Shown here piece by piece: positions 50,057-58,738 of a stretch of 64,000 bases of DNA. Under the pieces are notes generated by a model. The model made no database searches and was not told the origin of the DNA. It saw only the letters and a list, made by a program, of their open reading frames with translations. The stretch comes from [Enterobacter] lignolyticus SCF1 (GTDB lineage Bacteria; Pseudomonadota; Gammaproteobacteria; Enterobacterales; Enterobacteriaceae): positions 558,001 through 622,000 of the forward strand of contig NC_014618.1 of the NCBI RefSeq assembly GCF_000164865.1, given 5' to 3'. The first letter of the stretch is position 1. Each line of letters begins with the position of its first letter. A program made the position numbers and the translations under genes.

Positions 50057-52351
50057 ATGAAGGTAAATATCGATACCAGCGATATGCTGTATACCGACGC
50101 CTGGCAGGGATTTAACGGTTCGGCGTGGAAAAACGAAATTAACGTTCGGGATTTTATCCAGAATAACTACACCCCGTATGAAGGCGATGAATCCTTCCTT
50201 GCCGACGCCACGCCTGCGACCACCGCGCTGTGGGAAAACGTCATGGAGGGCATTCGCCTTGAAAACGCCACCCATGCGCCGGTGGATTTCGACACCAACG
50301 TCGCGACCAGCATCATTGCGCACGCGCCGGGCTATATCGACAAGCGCTTAGAAACCATCGTGGGTCTGCAAACGGATAAGCCGCTCAAGCGCGCGCTGCA
50401 TCCGTTCGGCGGCATCAACATGATCAAAAGCTCGTTCGACGCCTATGGTCGTGAGATGGACCCGCAGTTTGAGCATCTGTTTACCCATCTGCGCAAAACC
50501 CATAACCAGGGCGTCTTCGACGTCTATTCGCCGGATATGCTGCGCTGCCGTAAATCCGGGGTGCTCACCGGTTTACCGGACGGCTACGGCCGCGGGCGCA
50601 TCATCGGCGACTATCGCCGCGTGGCGCTGTACGGTATTGCGTATCTGGTGCGCGAACGCGAGCAGCAGTTTGCCGATCTGCAGCCCCGCCTGCAGCGCGG
50701 TGAAGATCTGGAGGCGACCATTCGCCTGCGCGAAGAGCTGGCGGAGCACCGCCGCGCGCTGCTGGAGATCCAGCAGATGGCGGCAAGCTACGGCTGCGAT
50801 ATCTCCCGTCCGGCGCAAAATGCCCAGGAGGCTATCCAGTGGCTGTACTTCGCCTACCTCGCGGCGGTGAAATCGCAGAACGGCGGCGCGATGTCGCTAG
50901 GCCGTACGGCGTCGTTCCTCGACATCTATATTGAGCGCGATATGCGCGCCGGGCGTCTGAACGAAACCCAGGCCCAGGAGCTTATCGACCACTTCATCAT
51001 GAAGATCCGCATGGTGCGCTTCCTGCGCACGCCGGAGTTTGATTCGCTGTTCTCCGGCGACCCTATCTGGGCGACGGAGGTCATTGGCGGGATGGGGCTG
51101 GATGGCCGCACGCTGGTGACGAAGAGCTCGTTCCGCTATCTGCACACGCTGCATACCATGGGGCCTGCGCCAGAGCCTAACCTGACGATCCTCTGGTCAG
51201 AAGCGCTGCCGATCGCGTTTAAAAAATACGCCGCGCAAATGTCGATTGCGACCTCCTCGCTGCAGTATGAAAACGACGATCTGATGCGCGCTGACTTCAA
51301 CAGCGACGATTACGCCATCGCCTGCTGCGTCAGCCCAATGGTCATCGGCAAGCAGATGCAGTTCTTCGGCGCCCGCGCCAACCTCGCAAAAACGCTGCTG
51401 TACGCAATCAACGGCGGGGTGGATGAGAAGCTGAAAATCCAGGTCGGACCGAAAACCGCGCCGTTAATGGACGACGTGCTGGACTACGCCACGGTGATGG
51501 AGAGCCTGGATCACTTCATGGACTGGCTGGCGGTGCAGTACATCAGCGCGCTGAACCTTATCCACTATATGCACGACAAGTACAGCTACGAGGCTTCGCT
51601 GATGGCGCTGCACGACCGCGATGTGCACCGCACGATGGCTTGCGGTATCGCCGGGCTGTCGGTGGCGGTGGATTCGCTGTCGGCGATTAAGTACGCGAAG
51701 GTGAAACCGGTTCGTGACCACAACGGGCTGGCGGTCGATTTTGTCATCGAGGGCGAGTACCCGCAGTACGGCAACAACGACGAGCGCGTGGACAGCATCG
51801 CCTGCGACCTGGTCGAGCGCTTTATGCGTAAGATTAGCGCGCTGCCGACCTACCGCAACGCGGTGCCGACGCAGTCGATTCTGACCATCACCTCCAACGT
51901 GGTGTACGGCCAGAAAACTGGCAATACGCCGGATGGCCGCCGGGCGGGAACGCCGTTTGCGCCAGGCGCTAACCCGATGCACGGCCGCGATCGCAAGGGC
52001 GCGGTGGCCTCGCTGACCTCGGTGGCGAAACTGCCGTTTGCCTACGCCAAAGACGGGATTTCCTACACCTTCTCCATTGTCCCGGCGGCGCTGGGCAAAG
52101 AGGACAGCGCGCGGAAAACCAATCTGGTGGGGCTGCTTGATGGCTACTTCCACCATGAGGAGAGCATCGAAGGCGGACAGCACCTCAACGTTAACGTCAT
52201 GAACCGCGACATGCTGCTGGATGCCATTGAGCATCCCGAGAAGTACCCCAACCTCACGATTCGCGTTTCCGGGTATGCGGTGCGCTTTAACGCGCTTACC
52301 CGTGAACAGCAGCAGGACGTGATCTCCCGAACCTTCACCCAGGCGTTATAA
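50057..52351 (+). CDS. tdcE: TdcE, 2-ketobutyrate formate-lyase / pyruvate formate-lyase
   Basis: A 764-residue glycyl-radical enzyme. The radical glycine is G739 in RVSGYAVRFN, and the catalytic cysteine pair is C423-C424 in AIACCVSPM. It splits 2-oxobutanoate (or pyruvate) with CoA into propionyl-CoA (acetyl-CoA) and formate, and is activated by PflA. Strictly anaerobic, since oxygen cuts the radical backbone. It is 20 bases after tdcD. PflB is the close relative, but the operon fixes it as TdcE. Confidence 0.98.
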   Translation: MKVNIDTSDMLYTDAWQGFNGSAWKNEINVRDFIQNNYTPYEGDESFLADATPATTALWENVMEGIRLENATHAPVDFDTNVATSIIAHAPGYIDKRLETIVGLQTDKPLKRALHPFGGINMIKSSFDAYGREMDPQFEHLFTHLRKTHNQGVFDVYSPDMLRCRKSGVLTGLPDGYGRGRIIGDYRRVALYGIAYLVREREQQFADLQPRLQRGEDLEATIRLREELAEHRRALLEIQQMAASYGCDISRPAQNAQEAIQWLYFAYLAAVKSQNGGAMSLGRTASFLDIYIERDMRAGRLNETQAQELIDHFIMKIRMVRFLRTPEFDSLFSGDPIWATEVIGGMGLDGRTLVTKSSFRYLHTLHTMGPAPEPNLTILWSEALPIAFKKYAAQMSIATSSLQYENDDLMRADFNSDDYAIACCVSPMVIGKQMQFFGARANLAKTLLYAINGGVDEKLKIQVGPKTAPLMDDVLDYATVMESLDHFMDWLAVQYISALNLIHYMHDKYSYEASLMALHDRDVHRTMACGIAGLSVAVDSLSAIKYAKVKPVRDHNGLAVDFVIEGEYPQYGNNDERVDSIACDLVERFMRKISALPTYRNAVPTQSILTITSNVVYGQKTGNTPDGRRAGTPFAPGANPMHGRDRKGAVASLTSVAKLPFAYAKDGISYTFSIVPAALGKEDSARKTNLVGLLDGYFHHEESIEGGQHLNVNVMNRDMLLDAIEHPEKYPNLTIRVSGYAVRFNALTREQQQDVISRTFTQAL

Positions 52352-52364
52352 CGCCGGAGGAACC

Positions 52365-52754
52365 ATGAGAAAAAATATTGAAACACAGCGCGCGCCCGGG
52401 GCCATCGGCCCCTACGTGCAGGGGATCGATCTGGGCGGCATGGTGTATACGTCAGGCCAGATCCCGGTGTGTCCGCAGACGGGGGATATCCCTGCCGATG
52501 TGGTCGATCAGGCGCGTTTGAGCCTGGAAAACGTCAAGGCTATCGTCGTTGCCGCCGGGTTAGAGGTGGGCAGTATTGTGAAGACGACCGTGTTCATCAC
52601 CGACCTGAACGATTTTGCCGCCATTAACCAGGTCTATCAGCAGTTCTTTGATGAGCATCAGGCTACCTATCCGACGCGCAGCTGCGTGCAGGTCGCCCGC
52701 TTGCCAAAGGATGTGAAGCTGGAAATTGAAGCCATCGCGGTACGCGGCGCCTGA
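52365..52754 (+). CDS. tdcF: TdcF, RidA-family enamine/imine deaminase
   Basis: A 129-residue RidA/YjgF-type protein. The signature is in RSCVQVARLPKDVKLEIEAIA near residue 104-124, with the substrate Arg, and GAIGPYVQG near the N-terminus. RidA proteins hydrolyse reactive enamine/imine products of PLP dehydratases, which fits its place with TdcB. CGGAGGAAC lies before the start, 13 bases after tdcE. Confidence 0.95.
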   Translation: MRKNIETQRAPGAIGPYVQGIDLGGMVYTSGQIPVCPQTGDIPADVVDQARLSLENVKAIVVAAGLEVGSIVKTTVFITDLNDFAAINQVYQQFFDEHQATYPTRSCVQVARLPKDVKLEIEAIAVRGA

Positions 52755-52764
52755 CCGAGCCTCT

Positions 52765-52791
52765 GCGGGGCGCAGCTTCGGCTCGCCCCGC
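52765..52791 (+). other. Strong hairpin between tdcF and tdcG
   Basis: GCGGGGCG pairs with CGCCCCGC, with an inner AGC-TTCG-GCT stem-loop. It is very stable but has no T-run. Likely an mRNA 3'-end protector or partial terminator before tdcG. Confidence 0.55.
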
Positions 52792-52847
52792 CTCCATGAA
52801 GAGTGTGAAACCTGGTCTTCACTGAACGGCTATCCGAGGGTGTGGAT

Positions 52848-54212
52848 ATGATTAGCGCATTCGATATTTTTAAAACAGGTATTGGACCTTCCAGTTCCCA
52901 TACCGTAGGGCCCATGAACGCGGGCAAGTGTTTTATCGATCTTCTGGCAAACTCCGGCGCTCTGCCGGCAACGACCCGAATTTCCGTCGATCTCTATGGT
53001 TCGCTGTCGCTGACCGGCAAAGGTCATGCGACCGATAGCGCCATCATGATGGGGCTGGCGGGCAGCTCGCCGCAGGATGTGGATATCGACAGCATGCCTG
53101 CTTTTATTCAGGAGGTTACGCGCAGCGGACGCTTGCCGGTGGCGAACGGCGCACATGTGGTTGATTTTCCCGTCTCTGACAGCATTGTCTTCCATCCCGA
53201 CGCCCTCCCGCGTCATGAAAACGGGATGCGCATCACCGCGTGGCGTGCGCAGGAGATGCTGTTGAGTAAAACCTATTACTCCATTGGCGGTGGTTTTATT
53301 GTTGAAGAGGAGCGCTTTGGCCAGCGGCATGAGGTCGAAACGCCCGTTCCGTATGGCTTTCGCTCTGCCAGCGAGCTGCTGACGCTGTGTGAACGCAGCG
53401 GGTTGTCGGTTTCCGGACTGATGCTGCAAAATGAGCTGGCGCTGCGCAGCAGAGAAGAGATTGACGCCGGGTTTGCCCGCCTCTGGGCGGTCATGCAGGC
53501 CGGAATTACGCGCGGTATGAACACCGAAGGCGTGCTGCCGGGGCCGCTCAACGTGCCGCGTCGTGCCGTTGCGTTACGCCGGATGCTGGTCGCCAGCGAT
53601 AGCCTGTCCAGCGACCCGATGAACGTTATCGACTGGATTAATATGTTTGCGCTGGCCGTCAGCGAGGAAAATGCGGCCGGTGGGCGGGTCGTCACGGCGC
53701 CGACCAACGGCGCCTGCGGCATTATTCCCGCCGTACTGGCCTATTACGACAAGTTCCGCCGCCCGGTTAACGCCAACTCAATTGCCCGCTATCTGCTGGC
53801 CGCCGGCGCGATTGGCGCCTTGTATAAAATGAACGCGTCCATTTCCGGAGCGGAGGTGGGCTGTCAGGGCGAGATAGGCGTCGCCTGTTCGATGGCGGCG
53901 GCGGGGCTGACGGAGCTGCTGGGCGGCAGCCCTGGGCAGGTGTGTATTGCGGCTGAAATTGCGATGGAGCATAACCTTGGGCTGACCTGCGATCCGGTCG
54001 CCGGGCAGGTGCAAATTCCGTGCATTGAGCGCAACGCCATTAACGCCGTAAAAGCGGTCAATGCGGCGCGGATGGCGCTACGCCGGACGTCTGAGCCTCG
54101 GGTATCGCTGGATAAAGTCATCGAGACGATGTACGAAACCGGTAAGGATATGAACGATAAATATCGTGAAACGTCGCGCGGCGGGCTGGCGATTAAAGTT
54201 GTCTGCGTCTAA
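52848..54212 (+). CDS. tdcG: TdcG, L-serine dehydratase (iron-sulfur)
   Basis: A 454-residue SdaA-type L-serine deaminase holding an oxygen-sensitive [4Fe-4S] cluster; it makes pyruvate and ammonia. The N-terminal beta domain includes GIGPSSSHTVGPMNAGK, and the alpha domain has APTNGACGIIPAVLAYY near 281 and CDPVAGQVQIPCIERNA near 383, where cluster and substrate cysteines lie. ATG at 52848 with GAGGG upstream gives the E. coli length; GTG at 52842 is in frame but unneeded. Last gene of tdc. I see no good terminator after it. Confidence 0.96.
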   Translation: MISAFDIFKTGIGPSSSHTVGPMNAGKCFIDLLANSGALPATTRISVDLYGSLSLTGKGHATDSAIMMGLAGSSPQDVDIDSMPAFIQEVTRSGRLPVANGAHVVDFPVSDSIVFHPDALPRHENGMRITAWRAQEMLLSKTYYSIGGGFIVEEERFGQRHEVETPVPYGFRSASELLTLCERSGLSVSGLMLQNELALRSREEIDAGFARLWAVMQAGITRGMNTEGVLPGPLNVPRRAVALRRMLVASDSLSSDPMNVIDWINMFALAVSEENAAGGRVVTAPTNGACGIIPAVLAYYDKFRRPVNANSIARYLLAAGAIGALYKMNASISGAEVGCQGEIGVACSMAAAGLTELLGGSPGQVCIAAEIAMEHNLGLTCDPVAGQVQIPCIERNAINAVKAVNAARMALRRTSEPRVSLDKVIETMYETGKDMNDKYRETSRGGLAIKVVCV

Positions 54213-54321
54213 TAGCAACCGTCATTACATACAAAATTGTATAAATAATTCATTACATACATTCACGGTAGGGTGAAAAATAATAGGCTGTTTTTTGGCA
54301 AGCTCTCTACAGGATGAAATG

Positions 54322-54726
54322 ATGAAAAAGATGACGCGTGTTGCTGTGCTGCTGCTTTCCGCTGCGGGTTTCTCCATGACTGCTCAGGCGGCTGACGTGG
54401 CGCCAGCGCCTTCGCAGGACCCGATTGTTCAGCACCTGAAGCTGAGCAACGAGCAGGTAACGAAAATCAAAAGCCTGCACGATCAGATGGCGAAAAGCGT
54501 TGAGCAGGTTTCCATGAAAGACGTTAAGGACGGCGCGCTGATCGATGTTATCCAGTCCGGGAAATGGAACGAGAAAGCGGTGAAAGATCAGCTGGCCGCA
54601 TTTAGCAAAGTGGATCAGCAGGTGCGCTACTACCGTGTGAAATACTATTTCGACGTCAACCAGGTACTGACGCCGGAGCAGCGCAAGCAGGTTCGCGACG
54701 ATCTGGTCCAGGCCGCGACAAACTAA
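54322..54726 (+). CDS. Small periplasmic protein with LTXXQ-like (Spy/CpxP-type) motifs
   Basis: A 134-residue secreted protein. The signal peptide MKKMTRVAVLLLSAAGFSMT ends with AQA-AD at about residue 24. The mature part is helical and charged, with HLKLSNEQVTKIKSLHDQM near the start and VLTPEQRKQVRDDL at the end; the LTPEQ pattern recalls Spy/CpxP-type chaperones. The start at 54322 is chosen for its distance from AGGA; an adjacent ATG at 54319 is possible. It stands alone with its own terminator between tdcG and cyuP, where E. coli has nothing. Function unknown. Confidence 0.82.
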   Translation: MKKMTRVAVLLLSAAGFSMTAQAADVAPAPSQDPIVQHLKLSNEQVTKIKSLHDQMAKSVEQVSMKDVKDGALIDVIQSGKWNEKAVKDQLAAFSKVDQQVRYYRVKYYFDVNQVLTPEQRKQVRDDLVQAATN

Positions 54727-54735
54727 GCATGATGG

Positions 54736-54771
54736 AAATACCCCGGTCATTATGGCCGGGGTATTTTTTTA
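54736..54771 (+). terminator. Rho-independent terminator
   Basis: ATACCCCGG pairs with CCGGGGTAT around TCATTATGG, followed by a run of seven T. It lies 10 bases after the preceding stop. The following 54772-55015 spacer is AT-rich and should hold the cyuPA promoter; no gene is seen there. Confidence 0.92.
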
Positions 54772-55015
54772 CCCATAATTTCGTTGTGTGATCTCCTTCT
54801 CACATACGGCGTTGGTAGAATAGTTTTCTATTTTCATTCCTCGTTATAAAAACTTTTCCCCGGGATAAGCAAATTATCACCATAATGGCGATTTTTTTCT
54901 CCGTCCTCGCGAGTATGATTTTCTCATTCCAATAACTCGCCTGCGCTACGCGCCGCGCATCGCCTTGACGCGGTTCGAAAAAATAATAAAACCTCTACCT
55001 ACAAGCGAGATCTTT

Positions 55016-56347
55016 ATGGAAACGGCTACAAACACTAGCGTCGTTGTGGATGGTATTACGCCCGGCCGTCGGGTAAATATGACGGAGAGCGAATGGAAGG
55101 AAGCCATTAAATTCGATAGCACGGATACCGGTTGGGTCATTATGAGTATCGGGATGGCTATCGGCGCGGGCATTGTCTTTTTACCGGTACAGGTAGGATT
55201 AATGGGGCTGTGGGTCTTTTTGCTCTCCTCCATTATTGGCTACCCGGCCATGTATTTATTCCAGCGCTTATTTATTAATACCCTTGCAGAATCCCCTGAA
55301 TGCAAAGATTACCCGAGCGTGATTAGCGGTTATCTGGGTAAAAACTGGGGCATTCTGTTAGGCGCGCTCTATTTTGTGATGCTGGTTATCTGGATGTTCG
55401 TTTATTCCACGGCGATCACCAACGACAGCGCGTCCTATTTACACACCTTTGGCGTGACCAGCGGCCTGCTGTCCGACAGCCCGTTCTACGGTCTGGCGCT
55501 TATCTGCATCCTGGTCGCTATTTCGTCGCGCGGCGAGAAGCTGCTGTTCAAAATCTCCACCGGCATGGTGTTGACCAAGCTGCTGGTGGTCGCGGCGCTC
55601 GGCGTCTCGATGGTCGGCCTGTGGCATCTGTACAACGCAGGGTCGTTGCCGCCGATGGGGCTGCTGATTAAAAACGCCATTATTACGCTGCCCTTTACCC
55701 TGACCTCGATTCTGTTTATTCAGACCTTAAGCCCGATGGTGATTTCCTACCGCTCTCGCGAAAAGTCGCCGGAAGTGGCGCGCTATAAGGCGCTGCGGGC
55801 GATGAACATTGCCTTTGTCATTCTGTTTGTGACGGTCTTTTTCTACGCGGTGTCCTTTACCCTGGCGATGGGTCATGAAGAGGCGGTTAAGGCCTACGAA
55901 CAGAATATCTCCGCGCTGGCTATCGCGGCGCAGTTTATCAGCGGCGACGGCGCCGGTTGGGTAAAAATCGTCAGCGTTATCCTGAATATCTTTGCCGTGA
56001 TGACCGCCTTTTTCGGCGTGTACCTCGGTTTTCGTGAAGCGACCCAGGGCATTGTGATGAACCTGCTGCGCCGTAAATTTCCGGCGGATCGGATCAATGA
56101 AAAGCACGTCCAGCGCGGGATCATGGTGTTTGCCATTCTGCTCGCCTGGAGCGCCATCGTGCTTAACGCCCCGGTGCTGAGCTTCACCTCTATCTGCAGC
56201 CCTATTTTTGGCATGGTGGGTTGCCTGATTCCGGCCTGGCTGGTCTACAAGGTGCCTGCGCTGCACAAGTACAAAGGCGTTTCGCTGATGATAATCATCA
56301 TCACCGGTCTGCTGCTGTGCGTATCGCCGTTTCTCGCATTTTCCTGA
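55016..56347 (+). CDS. cyuP: CyuP (DlsT/YhaO), cysteine/serine transporter
   Basis: A 443-residue permease of the HAAP family related to TdcC/SdaC, with about 11 membrane segments. GWVIMSIGMAIGAGIVFLPV near residue 40-60 is the substrate signature, and SPMVISYRSREKSPEVARYK near 240 is the conserved loop. The start at 55016 gives the exact E. coli length; an upstream in-frame ATG at 54965 has no support. In E. coli the gene pair imports and degrades cysteine anaerobically under DecR/CyuR control. cyuA follows after 43 bases. Confidence 0.95.
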   Translation: METATNTSVVVDGITPGRRVNMTESEWKEAIKFDSTDTGWVIMSIGMAIGAGIVFLPVQVGLMGLWVFLLSSIIGYPAMYLFQRLFINTLAESPECKDYPSVISGYLGKNWGILLGALYFVMLVIWMFVYSTAITNDSASYLHTFGVTSGLLSDSPFYGLALICILVAISSRGEKLLFKISTGMVLTKLLVVAALGVSMVGLWHLYNAGSLPPMGLLIKNAIITLPFTLTSILFIQTLSPMVISYRSREKSPEVARYKALRAMNIAFVILFVTVFFYAVSFTLAMGHEEAVKAYEQNISALAIAAQFISGDGAGWVKIVSVILNIFAVMTAFFGVYLGFREATQGIVMNLLRRKFPADRINEKHVQRGIMVFAILLAWSAIVLNAPVLSFTSICSPIFGMVGCLIPAWLVYKVPALHKYKGVSLMIIIITGLLLCVSPFLAFS

Positions 56348-56390
56348 TGCGGGAAAGTCTGTTCCCTGAGTAAGAGTGAAGGTTGATTGT

Positions 56391-57701
56391 ATGTTGAACC
56401 CTGAATGTTCTCCGTTATGGAAAAAGTTTATCCGCGCCGTGCAGGAAGAGGTGAAGCCTGCGCTGGGTTGCACGGAGCCTGTTTCACTGGCGCTGGCAAG
56501 CGCCGTGGCGGCCGCGCAGCTGGACGGCGAGATTGAACGCATTGAAGCCTGGGTTTCCCCTAACCTGATGAAAAACGGAATGGGGGTCACCGTTCCTGGA
56601 ACCGGCATGGTGGGGCTGCCCGTCGCCGCTGCGCTGGGTGCCCTGGGCGGCGACCCGCAGGCCGGGCTGGAGGTGCTCAAACGGGCGACGCCGGAGGCCA
56701 TCACGCAGGCAAAACGCCTGCTGGCGGAGGGGAAGGTGTGCGTCCGGGTCGAAGCGTCCTGCGACGAGCTGCTGTACTCCCGCGCGAAAGTCTGGTGCGG
56801 GGAGCGCTGGGCGAGCGCCACCATTGCCGGCGGCCACACCCGCGTTATCGCCATCGAAAAGCAGGGCGAAACGCTGTTCACCCACGAGGACCCGGCGGAT
56901 GCGCAGGAGGATAGCGATCCGCTGGCCGTGATGGCGCAGACCTCGCTTGCCGATATTCTCAATTTTATTGAGCATGTTCCGTTCGAGGAGATCCGTTTTA
57001 TCCTCAATGCGGCGACGCTGAACGATGCGCTTTCTCGTGAAGGTCTGCTGGGTAAGTGGGGGCTGCACATCGGCGCGACGCTGGAAAAACAGTGCGAGCG
57101 TGGGCTGATGGCTTACGATCTCTCCTCGGAGATAGTGATTCGCACCGCGGCGGCGTCGGATGCGCGCATGGGCGGCGCCTCGCTGCCGGCGATGAGCAAT
57201 TCAGGATCAGGGAATCAGGGCATCGCCGCCACCATGCCGGTGGTGGTGGTCGCTGAGCATTTCAACGCCGATGACGAACGTCTCGCCAGAGCGCTGATGC
57301 TGTCCCACCTGAGCGCCATCTACATCCACGCCCAACTGCCGCGCCTGTCCGCGCTCTGCGCGGCGACCACGGCGTCAATGGGGGCCGCGGCGGGGATGAG
57401 CTGGCTGGTGGACGGGCGGTACGAGACGCTGGCGAAAGCGATCGGCAGCATGATTGGCGACGTCAGCGGGATTATCTGCGATGGCGCCTCCAACAGCTGC
57501 GCGATGAAGGTTTCCACCAGCGCGTCGTCGGCCTGGAAAGCGGTGCTGATGGCGCTGGATGATACGGCGGTCACCGGGGATGAAGGGATTGTGGCGCACG
57601 ACGTTGAAGACTCGGTATCGAACCTCTGCGCGCTGGCCTGCAACGCCATGCAGCAAACCGACCGGCAGATCATCGACATCATGGCGAAGAAGGCGTCATA
57701 A
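56391..57701 (+). CDS. cyuA: CyuA, L-cysteine desulfidase (iron-sulfur)
   Basis: A 436-residue UPF0597/serine-dehydratase-alpha-like enzyme that breaks L-cysteine into pyruvate, sulfide and ammonia, using a [4Fe-4S] cluster. ALGCTEP near residue 25 and ICDGASNSCAMKV near 363 hold conserved cysteines, and NSGSGNQGI near 267 is a family signature. The start MLNPECSPLW at 56391 behind GAAGG gives the E. coli length; a GTG 15 bases before is in frame. Partner of the transporter CyuP. A bidirectional terminator follows. Confidence 0.95.
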   Translation: MLNPECSPLWKKFIRAVQEEVKPALGCTEPVSLALASAVAAAQLDGEIERIEAWVSPNLMKNGMGVTVPGTGMVGLPVAAALGALGGDPQAGLEVLKRATPEAITQAKRLLAEGKVCVRVEASCDELLYSRAKVWCGERWASATIAGGHTRVIAIEKQGETLFTHEDPADAQEDSDPLAVMAQTSLADILNFIEHVPFEEIRFILNAATLNDALSREGLLGKWGLHIGATLEKQCERGLMAYDLSSEIVIRTAAASDARMGGASLPAMSNSGSGNQGIAATMPVVVVAEHFNADDERLARALMLSHLSAIYIHAQLPRLSALCAATTASMGAAAGMSWLVDGRYETLAKAIGSMIGDVSGIICDGASNSCAMKVSTSASSAWKAVLMALDDTAVTGDEGIVAHDVEDSVSNLCALACNAMQQTDRQIIDIMAKKAS

Positions 57702-57707
57702 ACGTAA

Positions 57708-57731
57708 TAAACCCCGGCTTGCCGGGGTTTA
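57708..57731. terminator. Bidirectional terminator between cyuA and yhaL
   Basis: AAACCCCGGC pairs perfectly with GCCGGGGTTT around TT. It sits between the convergent stops of cyuA and yhaL. T-rich tracts flank both sides. Confidence 0.8.
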
Positions 57732-57736
57732 TCTCA

Positions 57737-57907
57737 TCATGCCAGGGCAGCTTCCTGCGCCAGCCTGACTTCGGCTTCGGCGACGATAGCCTCCAGCTCG
57801 CCGAGCATATCTTCAAAACCGAAGACCGCTGAAACGGCGGTTTCCGGCGTTTCAGGTGCTGTAACAGCGTTAAATTGCGCTGTTTTCTTCGTGTGCTTCT
57901 TACTCAC
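57737..57907 (-). CDS. yhaL: YhaL, small conserved protein (GTG start)
   Basis: A 56-residue protein read on the minus strand from GTG at 57907 to TGA at 57737. It starts MSKKHTKKTAQ and ends with FGFEDMLGELEAIVAEAEVR then LAQEAALA; the second half matches E. coli YhaL (FGYEEMLSELEAIVADAETR). The first half is basic and Ala/Thr-rich, and the second is an acidic helix. GGAGG lies upstream of the GTG. It is easy to miss because of the length and start codon. Its role is unknown. It lies 25 bases downstream of yhaK, so the two are probably co-transcribed. Confidence 0.85.
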   Translation of the reverse strand: MSKKHTKKTAQFNAVTAPETPETAVSAVFGFEDMLGELEAIVAEAEVRLAQEAALA

Positions 57908-57932
57908 TAACTTCCGCCTCCGTGTGTAATCA

Positions 57933-58634
57933 CTACACCGGTAAATCTATCAGCAAAGCGCGCAGCGGCGTATCGGCAACCAGCGTAATGTTAGCCTCAT
58001 CACGAATAAAAGCGCCATCGCCGCAGGTCAACGCCTCTTTCTCTTCCTGCGGCGTTAACGCATGCACCGTGCCGTGGATGGACTGCAGGTAGGCGCGCGG
58101 GCCGTGAAGCTGGAAGCTCAGCTGCTGTCCCTTCTCCAGCTGGATCTGGTGGAGCCACACCTGCTGGCGCAGCTGCAGGCTGCCCTGGCTGCCGTCCGGC
58201 GAGGCCAGCAGCTGTTGGGCGGCGTCGGTCAGCGTCAGCTTCTGCACCAGCGCGTTTTCACGCTCCGGGCAGGCATCCAGCCACAGCTGCATACGGGTCA
58301 GCGGGCGTTCTTTACTCAGGTTATGTTCGCTATAGCTCACCCCTGGCTGGGTGGCGATAAGCAGCGCTTCGCCCGCTTTCGCCTGAACGTGGCGGCCTTC
58401 GCTGTCGCGGTACTCCGCTTCGCCTTCCAGGATCAGGTTGAGAATATCGACCTTCGGATAGGCGCGCGGCTGGAACGACGCGCCGGGGGCGAGGACCTCC
58501 TGGTTGAGGACGCGCAGGGAGGCATAGCCGAGCAGCTTCGGGTCGAAGTAGTGTCCAAAGGAAAAGGTGTATCGGGCCTGTAGCCAGCCGAAATCTGCTT
58601 TTCCGCACTGTTTGGCTGTTCGTGTCGTAATCAT
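57933..58634 (-). CDS. yhaK: YhaK, pirin-family protein (redox-sensitive bicupin)
   Basis: A 233-residue pirin-like bicupin. The N-terminal cupin begins with FSFGHYFDPKLLGYASLRV and has YPKVDILNLILEGEAEYRDS; the second cupin has LHGPRAYLQSIHG. E. coli YhaK lacks the usual metal and quercetinase activity and was described as sensitive to oxidants. Same length as the E. coli protein. It is divergent from yhaJ, which probably controls it. Confidence 0.94.
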   Translation of the reverse strand: MITTRTAKQCGKADFGWLQARYTFSFGHYFDPKLLGYASLRVLNQEVLAPGASFQPRAYPKVDILNLILEGEAEYRDSEGRHVQAKAGEALLIATQPGVSYSEHNLSKERPLTRMQLWLDACPERENALVQKLTLTDAAQQLLASPDGSQGSLQLRQQVWLHQIQLEKGQQLSFQLHGPRAYLQSIHGTVHALTPQEEKEALTCGDGAFIRDEANITLVADTPLRALLIDLPV

Positions 58635-58738
58635 AGTTCTTGACCTCTCTTTACTTCCTTTTATGTTAAGGGGCTGGACGCTGCATTGTTAGCCAGATAT
58701 TCTGCCTGGTATGTTCAAATTTACTGAATGAGAACGCT

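Noticed and set aside
54787..54804. TGTGA ... TCACA before cyuP as a CRP site
   Set aside because: The half-sites are separated by 8 bases instead of 6, so normal CRP binding is unlikely.
55727..57070. 447-codon minus-strand frame opposite cyuP and cyuA
   Set aside because: Spans two convincing genes on the other strand and their intergenic gap; Ser/Ala-rich shadow.
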